From the NCBI GenBank assembly GCA_028710055.1, contig JAQUSX010000070.1, positions 1 to 5,066 of the forward strand: 5,066 nt of DNA, in the 5' to 3' direction. The notes under the pieces are model-generated. The model did not search any database, was not told the DNA's origin, and saw only the letters and a list, made by a program, of their open reading frames with translations. The stretch comes from Clostridia bacterium (GTDB lineage: Bacteria > Bacillota > Clostridia > Christensenellales > CAG-314). Positions 1 through 5,066 of this stretch are shown piece after piece (position 1 is the stretch's first letter; each line of letters opens with the position of its first letter). A program made the translations under genes and the position numbers.

Positions 1-1439
1 AGCTTAGACTGGCTTCTAACTTGGAACGACAAAACTGGCAGCAAAATCTTATTTTGATGTCGGCTTTAAAAGAGCGTTTTTCAAAATACGCGGCTTTGCA
101 CGAAACGCAAAGACAAGCGATGAATAAGCTCGTAACTGAAAAAGACCAGCTTACAGCAAGACTTGCCGAAATAGAAAAGGGACTAATGGCAAGCGAAGCG
201 TCAATAGAAATATTGAACCAAAGAAAGGACACTGCGACAGGTTATTCCGAACAATATCAAAAAGAATATAATTCGGTAAAAACTCAAAAAGACAAAGCGC
301 AGGAAGAAATCACCGCCACAAAACTAAAAATTGCTAACCTTACGTCTAATATTTTGGCGGGCGAAAACTCCATTAACGGCAACAAGCAGTTAATAAACAG
401 ATTAACGGCTGAAATCGCTCAAAAAACAAGACAAATAGAAAATAATAAAGTTAACATTGAAGAGCTGTACAAGCAAATAGCTAATTGCGGCGGCAATGCC
501 GAAGACTCCGCGCTGTTAGCCCAAGTAAATGAAAAATTATCCGAGACGGGCAAGCTAAAAAGCGACTTGCAAACGCAGTTTTCCGACGTCGACAGAGAAA
601 GACAGTATTATTCGGCGGAAACTCAAAAATTTACCGAACTACGCACGAAAGAAGAATACAATCTTTTGCGTATCGACGACGATATAAACGCCTTGCAGGA
701 AAAAATATTGAACGAATACGAACTTACGTATTCTTCCGCGATGCGTTTTAAAGACCCTAGTTACGACCTAAGCAAATCATCGGACGAAATAAACAAAATG
801 CGCTCGCAGCTATCAAAACTCGCTTATGTTAACCCCAACGCTGTAAAAGATTACAACGATACCTTGCTTAGATACGACGACATTAACGCTCAGCTTGACG
901 ATATGAAAAAAGCCGAGGCCGATTTGAAAAACATTTTGAAAGAACTGACGAGAGAAATTGTCGTGCGTTTCAACGACGGTTTTGAAATCATTAGTCACAA
1001 TTTCGGCGTAATATTCCAAGAACTTTTCGCTGGCGGACACGCTCGTATGAGTATCGAAGAAGAGGAAGGCAAAGACGAGCTTGACTTCGGCGTGGAAATC
1101 GAAGCTCAACCCCCTGGAAAAAGGCTTCAAAATATTTCCCTGCTTTCGGGCGGCGAAAGAACGCTTACCGCGGCGGCGATATTATTCGCTATATTAAAAC
1201 TCCGTCCTATGCCGTTTTGCGTATTGGACGAAATAGAAGCGGCTTTGGACGAAGCAAACGCCGAGCGTATAGCTAAATATATCAAGAAATTTAGCTCGGA
1301 AACTCAGTTTATCGTAATAACGCACAAAAAGCCGACTATGGAATCGTGCGACGTGCTGTACGGCGTGACAATGGAAGAAAAAGGCGTGTCAAAGATAGTC
1401 AGCGTTCAGCTTACCGAAGCGGTAAAAACAGCCGTATAA
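1..1439 (+). CDS. smc: Chromosome segregation protein SMC, C-terminal part (5' end outside window)
   Basis: Structural maintenance of chromosomes ATPase, which dimerises and with ScpA/ScpB compacts and helps segregate the chromosome. The frame is open from the left edge (first whole codon at 3-5), so the gene begins upstream. The TTG at 21 is an internal Leu codon, not a start. Of about 1,180 residues usual for the family, the last 478 are visible. Nucleotides 3 to about 960 encode a long Glu/Lys/Gln-rich heptad region, the coiled-coil arm returning from the hinge; the hinge itself is not in view. The C-terminal head lobe follows: a PPGK motif near 1110, the ABC signature LLSGGERTLTA from 1140, Walker B CVLDEIEAALDEAN from 1218 with catalytic Glu at 1230-1232, and the switch segment FIVITHKKPTME near 1310-1340. 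The ending YGVTMEEKGVSKIVSV is typical of bacterial SMC and rules out RecN, SbcC or MukB. TAA stop; ftsY follows after 72 bp, as in Bacillus. Confidence 0.97.
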   Translation, partial: LRLASNLERQNWQQNLILMSALKERFSKYAALHETQRQAMNKLVTEKDQLTARLAEIEKGLMASEASIEILNQRKDTATGYSEQYQKEYNSVKTQKDKAQEEITATKLKIANLTSNILAGENSINGNKQLINRLTAEIAQKTRQIENNKVNIEELYKQIANCGGNAEDSALLAQVNEKLSETGKLKSDLQTQFSDVDRERQYYSAETQKFTELRTKEEYNLLRIDDDINALQEKILNEYELTYSSAMRFKDPSYDLSKSSDEINKMRSQLSKLAYVNPNAVKDYNDTLLRYDDINAQLDDMKKAEADLKNILKELTREIVVRFNDGFEIISHNFGVIFQELFAGGHARMSIEEEEGKDELDFGVEIEAQPPGKRLQNISLLSGGERTLTAAAILFAILKLRPMPFCVLDEIEAALDEANAERIAKYIKKFSSETQFIVITHKKPTMESCDVLYGVTMEEKGVSKIVSVQLTEAVKTAV

Positions 1440-1511
1440 TTACGACGAAAATTTATTAAACAAGCCGAAAACCAAATTCAATAAGCATATAAAAATTGAT
1501 AAAAGGTAAAA

Positions 1512-2399
1512 ATGGGATTTATTTCAAAAATCATAGAAGGTCTTAAAAAGACCAAGCAATCAATAGGATTCAAGCTAAAACAGCTTTTCAAACAAGGCAT
1601 TTTTGGTGAGGATTTTTATGACGACGTGGAAGCGATTTTGCTTTCCGCAGACATTGGCGCGGAAACGACTTTTGAAATAATAGACAATTTACGCGACCGT
1701 ATGACGCAGGACCGAGTAGCCGATCCCGACACCGCTGAAAAGTATCTCAAAGAAATTATGGTCGAGATTTTAGGCGAAGAAAAACTGTCTTTCGATAGTC
1801 CTTGCGTTATAATGGTAGTCGGCGTAAACGGCGTGGGCAAAACCACTACGATAGGCAAACTCGCTAATATTTACGTTAAACAAGGCAAAAGCGTTATTAT
1901 AGCTGCTGCGGATACCTTTAGAGCGGCGGCGGCGGATCAGCTTGAAGTCTGGGCGAAAAGGGCTAACGTAAGGCTTGTACGGCACGGTGAAGGCTCCGAC
2001 CCGGCGGCGGTAGTTTTTGACGCTCTGGCTTCCGCAAAAAGTAAAAAAACAGACGTCGTGTTGGTCGATACCGCCGGAAGGCTTCATAACAAAGTCAACT
2101 TGATGGAAGAATTGAAAAAAATTAACAGAGTGATAGACCGCGAGTACCCCGAAGCCGACAGAAAAAATTTGATTGTACTCGACGCCACGACGGGGCAAAA
2201 CGCGCTTACGCAAGTAAAAGTTTTTGACGAAGCGGTGAACCTTGACGGAATAATACTCACAAAACTCGACGGTACGGCAAAAGGCGGCGTGGCGCTGGCT
2301 TTATCCGAACAAGTGCCCGTGTTTTACGTAGGCGTAGGCGAACGTATTGACGATTTGATAGAGTTTGACGCAAATTCTTTTGTGGAAGGAATTTTATAA
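1512..2399 (+). CDS. ftsY: Signal recognition particle receptor FtsY
   Basis: SRP receptor GTPase. It docks the Ffh-ribosome-nascent chain complex at the cytoplasmic membrane and, with Ffh, hydrolyses GTP to hand the nascent chain to SecYEG. Its 295 residues form a nearly bare NG domain. Residues 1-29 are Lys-rich and amphipathic (GFISKIIEGLKKTKQSIG), matching the membrane-targeting helix seen before the N domain in longer FtsY proteins. The N-domain helix bundle runs to about residue 90. G-domain motifs are intact: P-loop GVNGVGKTTT (104-113), DTFRAAAADQL (134-144), DTAGR (186-190), DATTGQNA (224-231), TKLDGTAKGG (250-259) and GVGERIDDL (274-282). DTFRAAA and the ending at DANSFVEGIL separate it from Ffh, which has DIYRPAA and an M domain. 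It is shorter than B. subtilis FtsY (about 329) and E. coli FtsY (497) because there is no acidic A domain. The ATG has an AAAGG site at 1502-1506, 5 nt upstream. Confidence 0.97.
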   Translation: MGFISKIIEGLKKTKQSIGFKLKQLFKQGIFGEDFYDDVEAILLSADIGAETTFEIIDNLRDRMTQDRVADPDTAEKYLKEIMVEILGEEKLSFDSPCVIMVVGVNGVGKTTTIGKLANIYVKQGKSVIIAAADTFRAAAADQLEVWAKRANVRLVRHGEGSDPAAVVFDALASAKSKKTDVVLVDTAGRLHNKVNLMEELKKINRVIDREYPEADRKNLIVLDATTGQNALTQVKVFDEAVNLDGIILTKLDGTAKGGVALALSEQVPVFYVGVGERIDDLIEFDANSFVEGIL

Positions 2400-2467
2400 A
2401 TAACTGCTTTTTCCATATAAAAATCGCATCTTTAACAAGTCCATATAAGATTTTTTCTTTCAACCGC

Positions 2468-2497
2468 TTGACAACGTAAATATATTTAATGTAATAT
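2468..2497 (+). promoter_or_regulatory. Candidate sigma-A promoter for ylxM-ffh
   Basis: A perfect -35 hexamer TTGACA (2468-2473) is followed, after an AT-rich 18-bp spacer, by TAATAT (2492-2497), a 4-of-6 match to TATAAT. Transcription would begin near 2503-2505, giving a leader of about 45 nt before the ylxM ATG. The start point would fall inside the left arm of the inverted repeat at 2502-2527. The consensus -35 and the position in the only long gap support it; the weak -10 in AT-rich DNA tempers confidence. Confidence 0.6.
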
Positions 2498-2501
2498 TCT
2501 T

Positions 2502-2535
2502 AGTGTAAAGTATTTTTACTTTACACTTATTTTTT
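2502..2535 (+). terminator. Inverted repeat plus T-tract: terminator-like hairpin or operator
   Basis: AGTGTAAAGTA (2502-2512) and TACTTTACACT (2517-2527) are perfect reverse complements, giving an 11-bp stem with a TTTT loop. TATTTTTT (2528-2535) follows directly. In read-through RNA from ftsY this has the form of an intrinsic terminator, though only 3 of the 11 pairs are G-C, which makes it weak. As DNA it is a 26-bp palindrome over the predicted start site of the ylxM promoter, where a repressor operator would sit. The sequence alone does not choose between these roles, and both may apply. Confidence 0.5.
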
Positions 2536-2548
2536 AGGAATCTTAAAA

Positions 2549-2866
2549 ATGGCGTTGTCAAACGAAGAAATCATTATTTTATGCGACCTTTACGGCTCGC
2601 TTTTGACGGAAAAACAGCTTAATATGTTAAGACTGTTTTATGACTTTGACAATTCGCTTTCGGAAATAGCGGAGCAGTACGGTGTCACGCGTCAAGCGGT
2701 CAGAGACAGCATAGTAAAAGCCACAGAAACGCTGGAAACACTCGAGTCAAAACTCCGTATTCACACAAAATTTGACAAAATCAAAACTTTGTCCGAGCAT
2801 ATTAAAGATAATTCAATAGATTCCGCCGACGACGCGCGCAGTATTCTCGCGGTTTTAGGGGAATAA
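2549..2866 (+). CDS. ylxM: YlxM family (UPF0122) helix-turn-helix SRP-associated protein
   Basis: Small cytoplasmic protein of 105 residues, the usual family length, almost always encoded next to ffh in Firmicutes. Work in Streptococcus mutans links YlxM to the SRP components Ffh and FtsY; its exact biochemical role is not settled. The N-terminal segment LCDLYGSLLTEKQ (residues 11-23) is family-typical. Residues about 35-60 form a sigma-70 region 4-like helix-turn-helix, LSEIAEQYGVTRQAVRDSI, followed by a charged helix TETLETLESKL. The last 30 residues are acidic and poorly conserved. The ATG is supported by AGGA at 2536-2539, 9 nt upstream. A promoter candidate and an inverted repeat lie directly before it, so it probably heads the ylxM-ffh unit; ffh starts 55 bp downstream. 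An ordinary HTH regulator is less likely given the family motifs and the position. Confidence 0.93.
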   Translation: MALSNEEIIILCDLYGSLLTEKQLNMLRLFYDFDNSLSEIAEQYGVTRQAVRDSIVKATETLETLESKLRIHTKFDKIKTLSEHIKDNSIDSADDARSILAVLGE

Positions 2867-2901
2867 CTAAAAGTAAACTTAAAATAAAAATTATCTAAAA
2901 A

Positions 2902-2914
2902 TCCTATATTAGGA
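2902..2914 (+). promoter_or_regulatory. Small hairpin covering the ffh Shine-Dalgarno
   Basis: TCCTA (2902-2906) and TAGGA (2910-2914) are perfect complements with a TAT loop. The right arm contains most of the AGGAG Shine-Dalgarno (2911-2915), which lies 6 nt before the ffh ATG. If the hairpin folds, it would lower ribosome access. The stem is only 5 bp, so stability is marginal and chance is possible. Confidence 0.35.
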
Positions 2915-2921
2915 GAAAAAA

Positions 2922-4235
2922 ATGGCGACTTTCGGAACGTTATCGGAAAGAATAACACACGTTTTTTCAAAGTTGAAAAATAAAGGACGGCTTACCGACC
3001 TTGAAATAAAACAAGCTATGCGCGAAATCCGCGTGGCATTACTCGAAGCGGACGTTAATATAACCGTCGTAAAAGATTTTATAAACTCGGTTTCGGAAAA
3101 AGCGACCGGCGAAGATATACTAAAAAGCCTTACCCCGGGACAGCAGGTTATCAAAATAGTCAATGAAGAACTAATTTCTTTACTTGGCGGAACGCAGGCA
3201 AAACTTGCCGTATCAAGCAAGCTGCCCACAGTTATAATGATGTGCGGACTGCAAGGCTCGGGCAAAACGACTATGTGCGGCAAACTCGGTCTTTATCTCA
3301 AAAAACAAGGCAAACGCCCTTTGGCGGTAGCGTGCGACATATACCGTCCCGCGGCTATAAATCAGCTTGAAGTGGTCGCGAAAAAAGCTGACATAGGTTT
3401 TTTTGAAATGGGGCAGACGGACGCTGTAAAAATCGCCAAAAACGGCGTGCAATACGCGTTAAAAAACAATTACGATACAGTTATACTGGACACGGCGGGC
3501 AGACTTCACGTTAACGAAGAACTTATGAAAGAACTCGTTATGATAACCAAAGCCGTCGACGTCACGGAAAAACTTTTGGTAGTGGACTCCATGACTGGAC
3601 AAGACGCCGTAAACGTGGCGAAAGTCTTTGACGAAACCTTAGACATTAGCGGCGTTATTATGACGAAGCTCGACGGCGACACTCGCGGCGGCGCGACGCT
3701 CTCTATAAGAGCCGTAACGGGAAAACCCGTAAAGTTCTGCGGTATTGGCGAAAAACTAAGCGACCTAGAACCTTTTTACCCCGACAGAATGGCAAGCCGT
3801 ATTTTGGGAATGGGCGATGTATTGACCTTAATCGAAAAAGCGCAGCAGTCCGTCGATATGGACAAAGCGGCTGAACTGGCAAAAAAACTCAAAGAAGCGA
3901 CTTTTGACCTTAACGACTTTTTGACGCAGCTCGAATCTATGAAAAACATGGGTAATCTAAGCGACGTAGTAGGTATGATACCGGGCGCAAGCAAAATGAA
4001 TTTGGGCAGCGGACAAATAGACGAAAAAGAAATATACAAAAACAAAGCCATTATTCAGTCAATGACGCCAGCGGAAAGAACGAACCCCAAGTTACTTAAT
4101 TACGCTCGGCGTAAACGAGTGGCTTCGGGCAGCGGCACTAACGTGCAGGATGTTAATAAACTTATGAAACAGTTTGAACAAACAAAGGAAATGATGAAGC
4201 GTTTTGGAAAACGAGGAGCAAAGTTTCCTTTCTAG
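2922..4235 (+). CDS. ffh: Signal recognition particle protein Ffh (SRP54)
   Basis: GTPase subunit of SRP. It binds signal sequences emerging from the ribosome and the SRP RNA, then docks with FtsY at the membrane. The length, 437 residues, is typical. The N domain (1 to about 95) contains the family segment MREIRVALLEADVN (33-46). G-domain motifs: P-loop GLQGSGKTT (109-117), DIYRPAAINQL (139-149), DTAGR (190-194), DSMTGQDA (222-229), TKLDGDTRGG (248-257) and the linker DLEPFYPDRM (281-290). The Met-containing M domain covers about 297-437, with QLESMKNMG before the signal-sequence groove and the RNA-binding part SMTPAERTNP (380-389), RRKRVASGSG (396-405) and VQDVNKLMKQF (408-418). The usual Gly-Ser before the first Arg of the RNA-binding signature is Tyr-Ala here (394-395). 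AGGAG lies 6 nt before the ATG. The stop is TAG, unlike its neighbours. Together with ftsY and ylxM it forms the SRP group. Confidence 0.98.
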   Translation: MATFGTLSERITHVFSKLKNKGRLTDLEIKQAMREIRVALLEADVNITVVKDFINSVSEKATGEDILKSLTPGQQVIKIVNEELISLLGGTQAKLAVSSKLPTVIMMCGLQGSGKTTMCGKLGLYLKKQGKRPLAVACDIYRPAAINQLEVVAKKADIGFFEMGQTDAVKIAKNGVQYALKNNYDTVILDTAGRLHVNEELMKELVMITKAVDVTEKLLVVDSMTGQDAVNVAKVFDETLDISGVIMTKLDGDTRGGATLSIRAVTGKPVKFCGIGEKLSDLEPFYPDRMASRILGMGDVLTLIEKAQQSVDMDKAAELAKKLKEATFDLNDFLTQLESMKNMGNLSDVVGMIPGASKMNLGSGQIDEKEIYKNKAIIQSMTPAERTNPKLLNYARRKRVASGSGTNVQDVNKLMKQFEQTKEMMKRFGKRGAKFPF

Positions 4236-4240
4236 TTAAA

Positions 4241-4246
4241 TATAAT
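4241..4246 (+). promoter_or_regulatory. Possible -10 element before rpsP
   Basis: A perfect TATAAT lies 6 bp after the ffh stop and about 40 bp before the rpsP ATG. No acceptable -35 hexamer occurs 16-18 bp upstream, which is inside the ffh 3' end, and there is no TGn extension. In DNA this AT-rich it may be chance, but an internal promoter boosting ribosomal protein synthesis would be plausible here. Confidence 0.25.
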
Positions 4247-4286
4247 ACAAATATTTTAAAAGCATTTTTGGAGGAAAAAATCAGTT

Positions 4287-4583
4287 ATGTCAGTAAAAAT
4301 GAGACTAACCAGACTTGGTGACAAAAAATCACCTTTTTACCGTGTAGTAGTAGTAGACTCGCGCGTTGCAAGAGACGGCGCATTCGTTGAACAAATCGGA
4401 ACTTACGATCCCCTTAAAAACCCCGCTGAAGTAAAAATCGACAAAGAAAAAGCGGCAAAATGGATAGCTACAGGCGTTCAACCCACAGACACAGTTAGAG
4501 CTATCTTAGTAAAAGAAGGCGTTATTAAACCTACCGTTAGAAAACAAACTGCTAAAAAACAACCCGCTAAGGACAAAGAATAA
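4287..4583 (+). CDS. rpsP: 30S ribosomal protein bS16
   Basis: Primary 30S subunit protein that binds 16S rRNA and helps fold the 5' and central domains. Its 98 residues carry the family pattern from the first codons: [20 protein letters not shown] (3-22), [19 protein letters not shown] (24-42), then [22 protein letters not shown] (49-70). The tail after residue 83 is Lys/Gln/Ala-rich ([14 protein letters not shown]) and makes the protein somewhat longer than the shortest homologues of about 80; such tails vary. The ATG is fixed by the conserved N-terminus. Its GGAGG site (4270-4274) is full-strength but lies 12 nt upstream, longer than usual, with no in-frame start in between. The gap from ffh is 51 bp. 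The stop codon overlaps the khpA start by one base. Confidence 0.98.
   Translation: MSVKMRLTRLGDKKSPFYRVVVVDSRVARDGAFVEQIGTYDPLKNPAEVKIDKEKAAKWIATGVQPTDTVRAILVKEGVIKPTVRKQTAKKQPAKDKE
4569..4573 (+). promoter_or_regulatory. khpA ribosome binding site inside rpsP
   Basis: AAGGA lies within the last codons of rpsP, 9 nt before the ATG at 4583-4585. It supports that start and the TAATG junction, where termination on rpsP and initiation on khpA share one adenine. This is a layout suited to translational coupling. Confidence 0.65.
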
Positions 4584-4813
4584 TGGTCGAACTTATCGAA
4601 TATATCGTAAAAGAGCTTGTCGAAGACAAGGATAACGTCCAAGTCGCATCTGTGACAGACGGCGGCGTTACCACGGTCACGATAAAAGTTTCTCAAAACG
4701 ATACGGGTAAAATAATCGGCAAAAAAGGTAAAATAGTAACGGCTATCCGCACGATAGCGAAAGCGGTTGCGGTTAAACGCGGCGAAAAATACATCGTTGA
4801 AGTTGTAGACTAA
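4583..4813 (+). CDS. khpA: KH-domain RNA-binding protein KhpA (YlqC)
   Basis: Small cytoplasmic RNA-binding protein of 76 residues, normal for the family, made of a single KH domain. The N-terminal helix LIEYIVKELVED (4-15) is followed by beta strands to about residue 37 and by the GxxG nucleic-acid-binding loop in GKIIGKKGKIVTAIR (42-56, GKKG at 46-49). The C-terminal strand KYIVEVVD ends the fold. In Streptococcus pneumoniae KhpA works with KhpB (Jag/EloR) in RNA binding and control of cell elongation and division; no khpB is in this window. Its place between rpsP and rimM matches Bacillus ylqC and many Clostridia. The start is decided by the AAGGA site in the rpsP end and by the one-base TAATG overlap, which suggests tightly linked expression with bS16. 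Confidence 0.95.
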   Translation: MVELIEYIVKELVEDKDNVQVASVTDGGVTTVTIKVSQNDTGKIIGKKGKIVTAIRTIAKAVAVKRGEKYIVEVVD

Positions 4814-4829
4814 CTCATCAGGCAAAACT

Positions 4830-5066
4830 ATGAAAATACTGATTGGCAAAGTCGTCAAACCTCAGGGAATAAAAGGCGAAATCAAAATTTCGTCCGCTAT
4901 TGACGACAACGAACAATTAAAAACCGTTACGCATTTTTATTTCGGCGAAAAACGAATGGACGTAATATCTATTCGTGTTTCGTCGGGTTTTGTTTTTGCG
5001 CAAATTGACGGCATTAACGACCGTGACAAAGCCGAAACGCTACGCAACTGGGAAGTTTACGCCGAC
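4830..5066 (+). CDS. rimM: Ribosome maturation factor RimM, N-terminal part (3' end outside window)
   Basis: 16S rRNA processing and 30S head assembly factor, acting through uS19. The ATG at 4830 opens a frame of 79 codons that stays open to the last base; the full protein is usually about 165-180 residues. The N-terminus reads MKILIGKVVKPQGIKGEIKI, the RimM beta-barrel opening (G-K-x-V-x-x-x-G-I-K-G-E). The segment GINDRDKAETLRNWEVY near residues 61-77 matches the conserved (D/N)-R-D-x-A-E-x-L-R motif before the PRC-barrel domain, which lies beyond the edge. The Shine-Dalgarno is weak (AGG at 4820-4822, 7 nt before the ATG), and khpA ends 16 bp upstream, so expression probably depends on the upstream genes. 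trmD and rplS would be expected next; this cannot be seen. Confidence 0.93.
   Translation, partial: MKILIGKVVKPQGIKGEIKISSAIDDNEQLKTVTHFYFGEKRMDVISIRVSSGFVFAQIDGINDRDKAETLRNWEVYAD

Larger units (their letters stand above)
2400..2548 (+). other. 149-bp ftsY-ylxM intergenic region
   Basis: Longest gap in the window and very AT-rich, with no coding signal on either strand. From left to right it holds two copies of the 9-mer TCCATATAA (2412-2420 and 2440-2448), a promoter candidate (2468-2497), a perfect inverted repeat with a T-tract (2502-2535) and the ylxM ribosome binding site AGGA (2536-2539). It probably separates two transcription units. No GC-rich terminator lies directly after the ftsY stop. 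Confidence 0.7.

Noticed and set aside
21..23. TTG as the start of the smc reading frame
   Set aside because: The frame is open to the left edge, there is no ribosome binding site, and the encoded protein is the middle of the SMC coiled coil.
1488..1493. TATAAA in the smc-ftsY gap as a ftsY promoter
   Set aside because: No -35-like hexamer at 16-18 bp (CCGAAA at 17 bp), and the 72-bp gap is A/T-rich throughout.
1770..2213. Long open frame on the minus strand inside ftsY (147 codons)
   Set aside because: It mirrors a strongly conserved + strand gene and has no recognisable motif or ribosome binding site. The same applies to the minus-strand frames inside smc, ffh and rpsP/khpA.
2419..2455. 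AAAAATC / GATTTTT complement after ftsY as a terminator
   Set aside because: Only 7 mostly A-T pairs with a 23-nt loop; it would not form a stable hairpin.
2905..2910. TATATT as a -10 element directly before ffh
   Set aside because: No -35 at proper distance (AAATAA), and a start there would leave almost no leader before the ATG at 2922.
1..5066. SRP RNA gene, tRNA, CRISPR array, insertion sequence or an undescribed multi-gene system
   Set aside because: All gaps are short (at most 149 bp) and hold no RNA-gene structure, spaced repeats or transposase fragments. Every gene is a recognised housekeeping family in its expected order.

Overview
The window is a conserved housekeeping cluster with all genes on the + strand: smc (3' part only), ftsY, ylxM, ffh, rpsP, khpA (ylqC) and rimM (5' part only). 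The order smc-ftsY-ylxM-ffh-rpsP-khpA-rimM is typical of Bacillota. Good Shine-Dalgarno sites before most genes, moderately AT-rich DNA with A-rich gaps, and a short FtsY without a long acidic A domain fit an uncultured Clostridia-like organism. I cannot place it more finely. The genetic code looks standard: Trp is TGG and the six visible stops are five TAA and one TAG.

Layout. 1-1439: the last 478 codons of SMC, covering the returning coiled-coil arm and the C-terminal ATPase head. 1512-2399: FtsY, the SRP receptor GTPase. 2400-2548: a 149-bp gap, the longest in the window. It holds a sigma-A-type promoter candidate and a perfect 11-bp inverted repeat followed by a T-tract. 2549-2866: YlxM, a small helix-turn-helix SRP accessory protein. 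2922-4235: Ffh, the SRP protein. 4287-4583: ribosomal protein bS16. 4583-4813: the KH-domain RNA-binding protein KhpA, whose ATG overlaps the rpsP stop codon by one base. 4830-5066: the first 79 codons of the ribosome maturation factor RimM, cut by the window edge.

How they work together. Ffh (with a 4.5S/6S-type RNA not encoded here) and FtsY are the two GTPases of co-translational membrane targeting, and YlxM is their Firmicute partner. bS16, KhpA and RimM belong to 30S assembly and RNA handling. SMC organises the chromosome and is linked by position only. The gap before ylxM probably separates a smc-ftsY unit from a ylxM-ffh-rpsP-khpA-rimM unit.

I found no mobile element, CRISPR array, RNA gene or undescribed multi-gene system. 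The items most worth checking are the promoter/inverted-repeat arrangement before ylxM, a substitution in the RNA-binding signature of Ffh, and a small hairpin over the ffh ribosome binding site.
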